DNA of 64,000 nt, taken from assembly GCA_039654915.1 (NCBI GenBank), contig CM077594.1, positions 71,852,393-71,916,392 of the forward strand, written 5' to 3'. Position 1 is the first letter of the stretch. The number at the start of each line of letters is the position of its first letter. The stretch is from Aquilaria yunnanensis. Taxonomy: Eukaryota; Streptophyta; Magnoliopsida; Malvales; Thymelaeaceae. The translations under genes were made by a program, and so were the position numbers. Positions 11,510 through 23,631 of the stretch are shown here, in pieces. The notes below the pieces were generated by a model. That model was not told the origin of the DNA. It did not search any database and was given only the letters and a program-made list of their open reading frames with translations.

Positions 11510-12650
11510 AAGGTCAAAGCGCTACTAGGATTCTGAACTCCTGCCACAACGAAGGATCTGCAAAGGCTCACAGGGAGAATAACGTCCCTTAGCAGGTTTA
11601 TTTCCAGATGTGGGGATCGCTGCCGACCGTTCTTTAAGGTCCTCATCAAGGCAGCAAAAAATGATGGTGACCTCAGAAACGATATGCATCCTTGGAACGA
11701 AGATTGCCAAAAGCCTGGGAAGAGGTTAAGGTCTACCTGACTCGTTTACCCATACTCCGGCAGCCACGGGAAGGGGAACCCCTTGTACTATACCTTTCGG
11801 TCACGGAAAAGGCACTAAGTGTGGTTCTTTGGAAGGAAGAGGGGGTGGAACAATTGCCAGTATACTATGTGAGCAAGTCCTTGCATGGCACCGAAGTCAG
11901 GTACCCCTTACTACAAAAGGCTATTTATGCCCTGGTGCTTGCAAGCAGAAGACTGCATCCGTATTACCAAGGCCACCCCATTATTGTCTGAAGTAACCTA
12001 CCTCTTCAGGATATCATGAAGAGGGTAGACCACTCGGGAAGGCTTTCCAAGTGGTGCATAGAGCTCGGCGAGTATGATATCACCTATGAACCGAGGAAGG
12101 GAATAAAAGCTCAAGCTTTAGCGGATTTCATTGCTGAAGTACCCATTGCCGAAGATGGTCAATCAGACCTCAAAAAAAGTGAACCGAACTGGACTCTGTT
12201 TGTAGATGGGGCCTCCGGTTCCGAGCACTGGGGAGCTGGAGTAATCATTCGCTGCCCTGAGGGTATGGAAGTCATGAAAGCCATCAAGTTCGGGTTTAAC
12301 GTCACCAACATTGTGGCAAAGTATGAAGCTCTCATAGCAAGGTTATGCCTTACTAGAAAAATTGGCGTAAGAAAGTTGAAGGCCCAGAGCGATTCTCAGC
12401 TAGTGGTCCGACAGATGGCAGGGGACTATAGTGTGAAGGACCCAAGTTTGGCAAAATATCATGAGCTCGTATCAAAGCTCATTCAAGGGTTTGACACAGT
12501 GCACATTGAGAACGTGCCTCACCAAGACAATGCTAAAGAAAATAGTATGGCCAAATCAAGAAAGTCCACTGAGGTATTGAGCCACCCGAGCATAGCAATA
12601 ATGAGAGTAGCAACCACGGAAAGAGGATGGAAAAGTTCTATAAGGAGGTA
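11510..12650 (+). pseudogene. RNase H and second (plant-type) RNase H of element G
   Basis: The gypsy RNase H part (11692-11991) is degenerate: LYLSVTEKALSVVL lacks the usual acidic start. A second RNase H follows (from about 12180) with FVDGAS, KYEAL and SDSQLVV, the Asp-Glu-Asp positions of that fold. This tandem pair is the hallmark of the Tat lineage. A frameshift or stop near 11520 and TGA at 11989 break the frame upstream; 12016-12891 is open. Confidence 0.85.
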
Positions 12651-13862
12651 TCGTATGACCTTGAACCTTCCCGATGGCCCTCGTGAAGCCGCAAAAGTGC
12701 GAAGACGCTCCAGACAATATTTCCTAATTGGGGAAAAATTGTACCGACAGGGGTACGCAAGTCCGCTACAAAGGTGTGTCAGCGAAGAGGACACTGGGAT
12801 AGTTCTCGAAGAAGTCCATGAGGGGGCTTGTGGTTCCCACATGGGAACTGATGCCTTGGCAGGAGTAATACTCCGCCAGGGGTACTTCTAGCCAACCCTA
12901 AGAAAGGACGCGAGGCAGTTTGTCCAGAAATGTGATCATTGCCAAAGACACGTCAACATCCAAAGGTTACGGTCGGAATTGATAACCTCGGTAGCCTACC
13001 CCTGTCCTTTTGCAGTATGGGGCATTGACCTCATTGGGCCACTCCCAACAGCACCTGGAGGAGTGAAGTTCTGCGTGTTTGCAGTGGATTACTTCACTAA
13101 ATGGGTCGAGGCATAGCACCTGGCAACCATTTCAGCAAAGGACATACAAAAATTCATCTGGAAAAACATTGTATGCAGATTTGGCATACTGAGGGTGATA
13201 GTGGCCAACAATAGTTCCCAGTTTATTGACAAGGGATTCCAAGAATTCATCACCAACCGCGAAATAAAAATGCACTTCACTCCGGTAGCTCATCCTCAGA
13301 GCAATGGACAAGTAGAGGTAGCTAAGAGAACCATAAAAGACGGTCTGAAAAAAAGATTGGAGGAAGCAAAGGGAAAATGGCCAGGGGAACTTCCTAGTGT
13401 GCTTTGGAGCTATCGGACAACACCCTGAAGGGCCACGGGTGAGACACCTTTCTCGCTCGTCTTCGGCATAGAGGCCATTATTCTTGTCAAGGTAGTCCAG
13501 TCATCAGTCAGGGTACCAGTGTTCGTCGTGGAAGGAAATGACCTCAGATTAAAGACTAAGCTCGACCTAATTGACGTACATAGAGAAGTGGCTGAACTTA
13601 GAAGGAAACCCTTTCAGCAAAGGGTGGCCACAACTACGAACCTATGCATTAGGCAAAAAGGAATAAAGAAGGGAGACCTTGTTCTCTGTAAGGCCAAGTT
13701 CGAACCCCGAAGGCCGTCCCACAGGGTACTTCGGGTGAACTGGGTAACGCGTTATTTAGTCCTTAACGAGGTTTGAAACGGAGTGTATAAGCTTGGCGAT
13801 ACCGAAGGTGGAGAGCTGAAGAATACATGGCACTCAGACGCCTTGAAGAAATTCTACACTTA
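12651..13862 (+). pseudogene. Integrase of element G
   Basis: The zinc-binding HHCC part (HEGACGSHMG, then CDHCQRH) begins in the frame open until TAG at 12889 and continues in frame beyond it. The core has GIDLIGPL (first Asp), VANNSSQF where the family has SDNGTQF (second catalytic Asp replaced by Asn) and GQVEV (Glu). Further stops occur near 13114 and 13426. The C-terminal part (GDLVLCKAKFEPRRPSHRVLRVNW) is present. The enzyme would insert element DNA into the genome but is dead here. Confidence 0.83.
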
Positions 13863-14315
13863 GGATTTTGATAAGAAATTGTACAAGTTAGAAATTTTTT
13901 CTAAGTCCAGACAATTTTCAGGAAAATAACTCCACGCAAGAGTTCTCGCCAAACAAAGTTCAAGTATGTACTTGCGAACATCACATATTCCTTCCAAAGT
14001 TGATTGGGTCATTTTCCCAAAAAGTGCGTCCACCGAATACGGCTGATGAAAACAGACCGAACTTTGACAAAGGTATTTGCCAAAAGTTAGCGTTTCCCCA
14101 AAGACAGTCAACAAAAAGAGCAAAAAATATCTTCCCAACGGCCCTAGACCGAAAGTGGTCGAAACAACTCTTGGAAACAAAGATTATTGCTCAACGACTT
14201 GACCAAATTTTAAAGGAAGGAAAAATGTCATTAAGAAAGACTTATTACAAGGAGGAGATTACAAGAAGAAGATTACAAAGAAAAAAAAGAAGACAAAGTA
14301 AAATCCCTAAAACAT
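13863..14315. other. Spacer between integrase and antisense gene of G
   Basis: A-rich noncoding sequence, homologous in position to 9232-9578 plus 18341-18430 of element B. A purine-rich stretch (about 14215-14310) precedes the 3' end of the antisense gene. Nothing else recognised. Confidence 0.55.
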
Positions 14316-16785
14316 CTAAGGGACCCCGGCATCATGAAATGCTCCATTCCCAGTGTCCTTAGCCGCTGCCTTCGGTGCCGGGGGAGGAGCAAATGGCAAG
14401 TTGAGGAGCTCAATCTTTGACCAGGTCCAGCGAGGCCCCTTAGGAATGTCTAAGGCTGCCAAGAAGGAAAGGTCGAGGTCTGGGTATTTCATCAGAACTT
14501 GGTGACGAGCCAGACAGAAGCCATCTTGGACGGCAACCTTAGTCGCCTGAGCAGCCTTGTCTTTCTCAACAGACAAGTCTTCAACTTCATTCTACAAATC
14601 AGTGACCACCTTCCCCAGTTTCTTCATCTTCATCTTCTTCTTTGTCTCCTTCTTCAAGGCCTTAACGTCGGCCTGAAGTTTGGCATTGTTAGCAAAGGAC
14701 TTCGCCAAAAGAGCGGAGTCTTCCTCTTTCTCCTTTTGATAGGCCTCGTTAGCCGAGGTCAGAATCACGACCTTCACGCCGAGGTCGAACATCTTCTGGG
14801 AGAAATCCTTCAAGAGCTCCTCTTGGCCCTTTAAGAGTTCTTCCCGGAGTTTGGCAACCTCCTCCTTGGCTATTCTGCTCAACTCGGCGTTCTTGACGAC
14901 CGAGTGAGCGCAGAACACCTTGGCCTTCTCCGGACGCTCTTCGGACCAAGCACAGACCGAAGATTGTTTTGCCGCCGAAGATCTGAAGCATCCACTATAC
15001 CCCAAGAGCTGGAAAAAATGGGAGAGGACACTTGGTAAAACTCGCACAAGGAAAGCCAAACAGTTAGAAAAAATTGGGAGAAAAAATAAAGGGCTTGAAG
15101 AGTACCTGGGTAGTAAGCTCAGACATCTTTACGACGAGGACCTCTTTGTTCACGCACTCTTCGGCAACCGATTTGAAGGAAGCCTGGGTAAGCATGCCCC
15201 TCGCCATCTAGGGAGCCATTTGCTGGCAGTCGTCGGAGAACAAATTCATGTCCTCCGCGGAAGCCCAGAAAGGCTCATTCGGGACTTTATCCTTCGGGAT
15301 ATGGGAGTGACGAAGGGCCCGCCTCTGGGCCTGCTACACCATCCATGATGAGGGCACCAATTCCTCTGCAAAGTCAATACATGGTTCCATTAAGACATTG
15401 TTCTTTAGCCATATATCTATAAGATTAAGAGTGCTAAAAACGTCTAAGGAACAAACCTGGCGGCACCTCAGCAACGTCATCATCGGAGTTCCATACCTCC
15501 TCTACACTGGCAGGGATGTGTTTGCCCTTGCCGCTTCTGCGCTCCTCGAGCTCTTCAGTAAAAAGGCCTCCTGCCGAAGAACCCAAGAGCTCCGCCGAAG
15601 CAATGGGACTCCGGAGAACAAAACCAATGGCCACCTCTGACGGCAGCTCGGGCTAAATCTCGGGTTGGTCCTCGACCTCCACAGTATCTTTCAAGGCTCA
15701 GGGAAGGAGGTCCTTCTTCACCCTCTTAGCCGAAGGCGGCCAGCTCCCAGACATTTTGCGCCTCTTTGAGGCCCCCTTCTTCGTCTGTTCCCCCTTCTCA
15801 GCTTGGTCAAAAAAGAGGGATTTGTAGAAAGTGGTTGACTGGTCGCCCATCTCTGAAAAAGGAAGAAAATATTAGTGTATGTCCAGATGGATACTTATAC
15901 TAAAAATTTGGAAAGGAACTTACTTTCAAAAAGGGCTTCATAAGTGAGCTCCCCCCGAAGGAGCATCCCCAGCCAGGACTTCTTCCTGTCAATGGCAGGA
16001 GCTGGCATACCGAGGTCCGTCTTGTGCTCCTTAACCACCCCTAGCTCTCGAAGAACCTCCTTGGTCATGAGAGTCCACTTGATGGGGAAGGGATATAGGG
16101 AGTGTAGGGGGACCTCGGCATCCCAGTTAGCGACAACTCGGATACGGCTGTTGAAATCCTCAAACCTCACTGCAAACTCAGGAGTTAGCAATTTCCTGGG
16201 ATCAGCGACGTCCGTCTCCAGCCTTCCCCGAGCCCACCTAGTTGGTATATGCGACCATACCTCCACCACTTTCAGGAAGAAGAACTTGTTTTGCCACCCT
16301 CGCCAACTATCTTTAGTGTCGAAGGTGAACATGTATTTTCTGCTCCCAGATCCCTGAGGTAGCATGAAATAGAAGCCACCCTTCGAGACCAAATAGAGCT
16401 TGTAGTACTACATGAACATGAGAAAGTGGGGTTCTATTTTGAAAACCCCACACATGCAGAGAAAAGCATTGAAGTAACAGTAAGAGTTAGGTGGAAGCTG
16501 ATTCATGGCTATGCCATGGAATTGACAAAAGTCACAAATCATATTTGGCGGAGGAAACTGAAGTCCGGCCATCAGTTGGGCTAGGAAAATGGTAACCTCA
16601 TCCCTCTTGTTCATAAAGCTGAAATGACCAGGATGAGGTAGTCTGGTGGTGGCATAAGAGGGAAGAAAGAACTTTGTCGTCCACTTCGCTAATTTTTTCT
16701 AAGTGGAGCAATAGGGGTGAGACATGAGAGGTTGCCAGCTCTCTGGAATAGCTTGGACAGACCTGACGGGGACAGGAGAAGACAT
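14316..16785 (-). pseudogene. Antisense extra gene of element G (PF04195-like N-part, coiled-coil C-part) with intron-like gaps
   Basis: Start chosen at ATG 16785 (MSSPVPVRSVQAIPESW), in frame with all following homology. The N-part contains FPPPNMICDFCQFHGIA, NSYCYFNAFLCMCGVF, GGFYFMLP and WRGWQNKFFFLKVVEVW, resembling the PF04195 'putative gypsy type transposon' family. After GELTYEALFE an interruption 15923-15853 has GTAAGT..TTTTTCAG ends; removing it restores the frame (FEKMGDQST). Two more lie at 15456-15417 and 15105-15009, the latter GTAC..TTTTCCAG. The C-part (about 15000-14590) is a coiled coil rich in Lys and Glu, then WTWSKIELLNLPFAPPPAP and a stop at 14316. In-frame stops occur (for example after HPYCST and MFM). 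Positions and borders match the copy in B. The function is unknown. Confidence 0.75.
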
Positions 16786-17445
16786 GTTCGGCAAAAGAAA
16801 ACTACTTCAAAAAAAAAGAATCAGGGGACTTCGGGGACTAAAAAAAATAGAAACCGAAGAGACTGAAGGACCTATGAAAGGAAAACCTACCAAAACATTT
16901 GCCAAAGTCGGGATTAGAAGACGCCGTCGTAAATGGTTGCCGAAAATCACTCTGCCACTAGTACCGCCGCAAAAGAGAGGGAAGAGCTCAAAAACAGATG
17001 AGAACAAGGCAAAAGCAAAAGAGAGCAAGCGAGGGTTATGACGGAAGGAAAGTTTATATAGACCGAAGAAGGGAAGCCGAATCATCATCATAACTGCTCT
17101 GCGAAGGTTAATTGTCACCATAATTACTTCTCAAAGGTGAGAAGACACGGCTAGCGTAACCGACGCGACCACCCCCAATCGCCGCATGCCACATGTCATC
17201 CAATGCATCAAAATAGGACAGGCTTTCTGACACCACGAAAACCCAGGCACGCCTATCCAAGCTGACACTCTTGGTTACGAGACACGACAGTCCACTGACC
17301 TGTAGCAGAAAAAGTAAAAATGAAAAGACTATGCACCTCGAGAACACCAAGGGACTAACTAAAGGACAAGCAGTGACATCCCACTTTGAGTCCTGTAAGG
17401 TGCCCCCAGAAAGTCTACAAGCCAAAGTCTCCACTTTGACTTTTC
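16786..17445. other. Noncoding segment between antisense gene start and 3' LTR of G
   Basis: If the antisense gene is transcribed, its promoter would lie here, read on the minus strand. Minus-strand TATAAACTTTCC at about 17059-17048 is a possible TATA box, but it is unsupported otherwise. Reading frames here look like chance. Confidence 0.4.
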
Positions 17446-17458
17446 GAGGGTGGGCATG
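17446..17458 (+). other. Polypurine-like tract of element G
   Basis: CGAGGGTGGGCA-type sequence directly before the 3' LTR, at the place where plus-strand DNA synthesis is primed. It is not a pure purine run. Confidence 0.5.
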
Positions 17459-18335
17459 TGATAGCTAAAGTGCTATCGCCCTTTAAACCTATAAGCTTGG
17501 GCAAAGCACCACACTCGAAAAGTCATGCGTCACCCGCAAGGAGTACGAGCACCAACCTCGGAAAAAGGAAGTATAACACCTTGGACATCTGACCTCGGTG
17601 GTCCACCAATGCCACTGGGAACGATAGTACTGACCTCGGGAACGTGGTGCATCACCCCCCTCGGCAAGGCAGCTGAACCAGCCTTAGAGAAGAAAGACCC
17701 ACCACCTTCAGCAGGAGAGAACGCACCCGAAAGGGGAGCTTCAGCGCCAAGGGGACTCCTGGATTACTAAGATGACTTTGGGAAAATGGCCCCTATTTCG
17801 AAGAGCTCCCTTCTACTGAAGGCACCTTAGGGGTACAGCAGAAACAATTAAGGAGCCTCTGACATGTCGCCCTCGTATGCAACACGCCGCCCTCATATGT
17901 GCTCTGGCATGCGACCGCTGCATACGTCCTGTCACGCAGGCCTACTCCGGCCTTGCCCCTGACCCGAGCGGCCTGCAAACGGCTAGAGGCCCCCACGCCC
18001 AAGGGTGCAGGTTACATCCAACCGAACACGTGTCATAATCTGAACGGTTCACATCCTCCTATATATATTAAGGAAGTGGCCTCAATAAAAAAGGGATCCC
18101 CCACACTCGAAAAATAGAAAAATCTCTCTGCTCCCTATTTGGCTTTCACTTTCAAGCACTGACTTCGGTGTCGGAGGCTCCTCCCTAGAAAAATACTCGA
18201 GGTACCTCCTAACCTTTATTCTCTTAGTGTTTCAGGCAGTCTCCCCTAGGAAATCTCCCATTTGGACGTTCCTCCCTCACCAGAAGTCCCTCCTAGTCTC
18301 ACCATGTCATATAGTGAAGATGCTGATGGGCATCA
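17459..18335 (+). repeat. 3' LTR of element G
   Basis: 877 bp, TGATAGCT..GGGCATCA, same length as the 5' LTR but clearly diverged from it. Followed by GGTTA (18336-18340). Confidence 0.95.
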
Positions 18336-18340
18336 GGTTA
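18336..18340. repeat. Target-site duplication of element G, right (GGTTA)
   Basis: Exact copy of 9579-9583. Element B resumes immediately after it. Confidence 0.93.
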
Positions 18341-20700
18341 GATTCCTCAGGTGGGATTATTTTCCCTAGAATTTTTCTAAGTGTAGAATTTCCTCAAAGC
18401 ATCTGAATGCCATGTATTTTTTAGTTTTCCACCTTCGGTATCACCGAGCTTATAGACTCTTGGCCAAACTTCATCGAGGACCAAATAAGGCCCTTCCTAA
18501 TTGGCCCGAAGTACTCCGTGAGATGGTCTTCGGGGCTCAAACTCGGCCTTTTGAAGGACAAGGTCCCCCTTCCTAATTTTTTTTCGTTTAACATGTGAGC
18601 TTGTAGCGATAGCTACCCTTTGCTGAAAGGCTTTTCTTCTAAGTTCAACAACTTCTCTGTGTTCGTCAATTAGGTCCAGCTTGGTTCTCAACCCAAGATT
18701 GCTCCCCTCCTTGTCAAACACTTGTACCCTCACGAAAGGCTGAACCCCTTCGATAAGAATAATGGCCTCCGTGCCAAATACGAGCAAAAAAGGCGTTTCA
18801 CCTGTGGCCCTTCGGGGAGTTGTCCGATAGCTCCATAGCACACTAGGAAGTTTTGCTGGCCATTTTCATTTTGCTTGATTTAATCTCTTCTTCAAACCAT
18901 CCTTTATGGTTCTACTAGCCACCTCTACCTGTCCGTTACTCTGAGGATGAGATACTGGGGTGAAGTGCATTTTTATCCCGAGGTCGGTAGCGAATTCCTG
19001 GAAACCCCTGTCAATAAACTGGGAACCATTATCAACCACTATGAACCTCGGTATACTGAATCTGTATACAATGTTCTTCCAGATGAATTTTTATACGTCA
19101 TTCGCTGATATGGTTGCCAAAGGCTATACCTCAATCCATTTAGTGAAGTAATCTACTACAACTGCACAGAACTTCAATCCTCCGGGTGCAGTTGGGAGAG
19201 GCCCGATGAGGTCAATTCCCCATACTGTGAAGGGACAAGGGTAGTTAGCCGGAGTTATCATTTCCGAGGGTAGCCTCTGGACATTAGCATGTATTTGGCA
19301 ATTGTCACATTTATGGACAAACTGCCTCGCATCCTTCCTTAAGGTGGGCCAGAAGTATCCTTGGCGGAGTAGTACTCCTGCCAGAGCATCGGTTCCTATG
19401 TGGGAACCGCAGGCCCCCTCGTGGACTTCTTTGAGAACTATCTTTACATCCTCTTTGCTGACACACCTTCGTAGAGGACTCACGTACCCTTGTCGGTATA
19501 ACTCTTCTCCGATTAGGAAATATCGTCCAAAACATCTTCAAACTTTTCCCACCTCATGAGGGTCTTTGGGAAGCTCTGAAGTCATGAGGTACTTTTTTAT
19601 GGGATCTTTCCATCCTCTTTCTGAAGTTTCTATGCTCATTATTGTTACGCTCGGTTGGCTTCTCACTTCGGTGGACTTTTTCGACTTGGCCAAAATATCT
19701 ACTTCAGTATTGTTTCAGCGAGACACGTTCTCGATGTGCACCGCATCAAACTCTTGGATGAGCTTTGTTGCAAGGTCATAATACTTTGCCAAGGTTGGGC
19801 TCTTCGCGCTGTAGTCCCCCGCTATCTGTCGGACCACGAGCTAAGAATCGCTGTGGGCCTTTAGGTTTCTCACACCAACTTTTCTGGTGAAGCGTAAACC
19901 TGCTATGAGGGTTCATACTCTGCCACATTGTTGGTGACATTAAACCCGAATTTGATGGCTTTCATTGCTTCCATACCTTTGGGACCACGGAGAATTACTC
20001 TAGTTCCTTGATGTTCGGAACCGGAGCCCCGTCAACAAACAAAGTCCACTCAGGTTCATCCTTACTGAGGTTAGGTGGACTATCTTTGGCAACGGGTACC
20101 TCGGCGATGAAGTCTACCAATGCCTATGCTTCTGTTGCCTTCCTTGGCTCATAGGTGATATCATACTCACCGAGCGTGATGCACCACTTTTATAGCCTTC
20201 CTGAGTGGTCTACCTTCTTCATGATATCCTGAAGAGGCAAGTTACTTTGGATGATAATGGGGTGCCCTTGGAAATAGGGTCGCAACCTTCTGCTTGCAAG
20301 TACCAAGACATAAATAGCCTTTTGTAGCAAGGGGTACCTGACTTCGGCACCATGTAGAGACTTCCTCACATAATATACTGGCCATTGCTTTGCCCCTTCT
20401 TCCTCACAAGGACCGAACTTACCACCTTTTCGGTGTTGGCAAGGTATAGTATGAGGGGTTCTCCTTCCTGTGGCTGCAGAAGTGTCGGCTTACAAGTTAG
20501 GTAGACTTTAAGCTCTTCCCAGGCCTTTTGGCAGTCTTCGTTCCAAGGGCGCACCTCGGTTCCAAGGTCACCTCCATTTTTTGCTACTTTAGTGAGAACC
20601 TTGAAAAATGATCGACAGTTATCCCCATATATGGAGATGAATCTGCTGAGTGACGTGATTCTTCCCGTGAGTCTTTGCACATCCTTGGTCATCATGGAAG
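18341..20700 (-). pseudogene. Integrase and two RNase H domains of element B
   Basis: On the minus strand the order is degenerate gypsy RNase H (about 20690-20220), second plant-type RNase H (about 20050-19600) and integrase (about 19500-18430). The integrase includes HEGACGSHIGTD, CDNCQIH and GIDLIGPL, plus a C-terminal GDLVLQKAEFEPRRPSHGVLRAN. The frame is split by stops and shifts; the longest open stretches are 19483-19124 and 18841-18497. Positions 18341-18430 are the spacer that continues from 9578. Confidence 0.82.
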
Positions 20701-23626
20701 TTCAGAACCCTAGCAGGGCCTTGACATTTTCTGGATTAGCGTCAATACCTCTCTCTGACACCATAAATCTGAGAAACTTACCTGCATTCACCCCGAACAC
20801 ACATTTTTCGGGGTTGATACGAATTCTGAATGTCCTCAGCTGGTGGAATGTTTCTTCTAAGTCTGTGATATGACTACTAGGCAGTTTGCTCATGACTATC
20901 ATATCATCGATGTAGACTTCCATGTTTCTCCCGATTTGGGACTCGAAGACCCTATTCATCAACCTCTAGTATGTGGCTCTTGCATTCTTAAGCCTGAAGG
21001 GCATTCTAATATAGCAGTATGTACCAACTCCAGTGATGAAGGTGGTTTTTTCCTCATCTTCGGGGTCCATCCTGATTTAATGATACCCGCTGAAGGCGTC
21101 GAGGAAGCTAAGGAGGCCATACTTGGCGGTTGACTCCACCAACTAGTCTATTAGGGGCAGAGGATACGAATCCTTAGGACAAGCATCATTCACGTTTCAG
21201 GGGTCGATGCACATTCGAAGTTTGTCGCTATCTTCTTTTATGGTGATAACCACGTTACTAAGCCATTCAGGATATTTGACTTATCTTATTACATCTGGCT
21301 CCTTCAACCTTTGGATTTTGGCTTTAATGAAGTTGTTCTTGTGTGCCGAAAGGCTTCTCATTCTTTGGTGAACAAGCTTCATGTCAGGGTGTATCTTAAG
21401 ACTATGCTGGATTATGCATGGGTCTACCCCAGGCATGTCCTTCGGCGAGTAGGCAAATAGATCTTTGTTCATTAAAAGGAAAGATACAAGCTTTTGCTTG
21501 TCACCTTTGGCCAAACATTTCCCCATGTGGGTACTTCAGCCCAAGACGAGCTCTACATTCTCAGTTTCAATTTTTTCTGAGTCGCTTCTTTCTCCTTCTA
21601 TAGACCCTTCGGTCATTGTGCCCTTTTCTCCTGAGGTCTGTGTGTGCACTTTCACTGGGCTCTACCCAGCCTTCATGAAAACCTTTTGGATTTCAGCCTA
21701 ATCGATGAATATTTGTGCGTCCCCATCCTTCGTTCTGAATGTGACCGTTAGGTACTTCACATCTGGTCAAATGTGAAAGTTCCCTTGAGTTTGCCTTCGA
21801 AGGATGGCATTATATGAAGAGGGGAGGTCGATGACAATGAACCTGGTCATGGCACAAGCGAAGAGCTCTTCACTGTTCTGAACAGAAGTTCCCTTTAACA
21901 TCAGAGGTAGGTCAATCCACCTGAGGATAGGGAGTTCGGAAGGTCCTACCCCGAAGGTAGGGGATGTGACAGGTTTGAGGTCGGTTTTCACGATTCCTAG
22001 GCTTGGCAACAGGTGGGAGAATAGGACATCGGCATTGGACCTGTTGTCCAATAGCACCATTTTAACATCCCAACTTCCAATCCTTGCCATAATAAGGAGT
22101 GGATCATCATATGGGAATACTACGGTAGACCCATCTTTCTGAACGAGCTTGTTTGATGGGTTACCGAATTCCATCCCTGAGATCTCCCTGGCTTTCGTCT
22201 TTTTCTTCATCGAACGTAGTCCCATCGTGATCGTTTGGATTAGTGCAACAGGTGGTGGAGGATTATTCTTGGACTTCAGTTCCGACATTGATCAGAATCA
22301 TAGTCCTCATCTTCCTTTCTTTCCTCCTCCCTCATTCCCTTATGAGAGGGCATCCGTACGTATCGGCAAAGTTGACCCTGCTTAATCAGGGATTCGATAT
22401 ACTTCCTGAGTTGGAAGCAACCTTCTATTTCATGCCCATGGTCCCGGTAGAACAAGCAGAATTTCTTCATGTTTTTCTTGTTTTCTGAACTCATGGCCTT
22501 CGGACACTGGATTAGCTTGCCTGGCCTTTGCATGGCCAGTAGTATGTTTGTTCTTAAGGTGTTTAGGGCGGTGAATAACATGGGTTTTTTCCCCCTCTGC
22601 TTCCAGGGTCTTCCCCCACCCTTGACAGAATAGCAATTTTGGTCACTCTGACCTCCGGGCTGATGGTTATGAGACTTCGGTCCCCTCATCCCCAACTTTT
22701 CGGCCGTCATATGCTGCTCAGCCCTTCGGTAGAACTCGTCGAGGGTATCCGGGGGGTCCTTCGAGAACTCGTAAAAAGTTGTGAGTCTCCCTGAAGTCCT
22801 CATATCATGGCGAGAATGCGTATTTCAAGGTGGAAGTCCGGTACACTCAAGGCCTCTTGGTTGAACCTTCAACATAGTCACGAATGGTCTTTCCGTTCCT
22901 TTGCGCTATGTTGAACATTTGAACCGCATCTTCACCGTAGGCCTGCTGCCGATAAATTGCTGCGTAAACACAGTGGATAACTCTTCGAAACCCATGATGG
23001 TTCTGGGGGCCAACAAGTTATACCACACAGTCGCCGGTTCGAAGAGGGTGACTTCCAAACATTTGCAAAGTGTGGCGTCATCGGCAGCATGTAGCACCAT
23101 GCTGCGCCTATACTTGGTCAGATGGGCTTGGGGATCACTGCGCCCATCATATGTTTCCAGGCGTGGCACTCAGAAGTTGCTTGGCATGGGTGCCTTAATT
23201 ATTGCTCGGATAAATGGTGACTCTTCACCGGTGAAGGTCTCTGACAACCTTGACCATACAGGCTTCCGAGCCACCTGCCTTTCCACTTTCTCCAACCTCT
23301 CTAGGATCTTTTCCAAGAGGATGGTGGTGCTGGGCGGTTCTTGCTGCCTGGACGCCTCCGGCAATGGAGAACGACGCTTTCTTTTCGAGGAGTAACTTCG
23401 GCGGCTGGGGGATTGTGATTTTCCTTCTAGTGATGAACTTCACTGGCAAGAAGTGCTAGCCCCTTTGGACCCTGTTTCTTCAGCACGTCGGCCTCTGGGG
23501 GGTACGTCCTCCATTTAACACTCGTCACGGAAGTCCCCATTCCCTGAGCTCCAATGAGTGGACTTCGGGTTTCTCTCCTGATGGGGAGTTGGTGAAGGGG
23601 CTATTCAGCCCGAAGGTGGTTGTGAC
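20701..23626 (-). pseudogene. RT, protease and Gag of element B
   Basis: Reading leftward: Gag (from 23626; core ETYDGRSDPQAHLTKYRRSM near 23150), a Cys-His knuckle (KFCLFYRDHGHEIEGC, its first His replaced by Tyr, near 22470), protease (near 22030) and RT. The protease active site reads LDNRSNAD in place of the DGGS-type motif. RT motif A keeps FLDAFSGYH but a stop replaces the next Gln, and YIDDMIV is intact (about 20920). Several frameshifts separate the pieces. Gag would form the particle and protease would cut the polyprotein, but none of it is functional. Confidence 0.83.
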
Positions 23627-23631
23627 CACCT

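Larger units (their letters stand above)
9584..18335 (+). mobile_element. Element G: complete but gag-less Tat-lineage retrotransposon
   Basis: Two 877-bp LTRs (9584-10460, 17459-18335) are flanked by GGTTA on both sides. A primer site follows the 5' LTR, but gag and the protease N-terminus are missing: the primer site runs straight into mid-protease. RT, RNase H, second RNase H and integrase follow to about 13860, then an antisense extra gene (16785-14316) and a purine tract. The LTRs differ at more than a dozen places in their first 120 bp, so the insertion is old. G is inserted in the spacer of element B in the opposite orientation. Confidence 0.94.
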
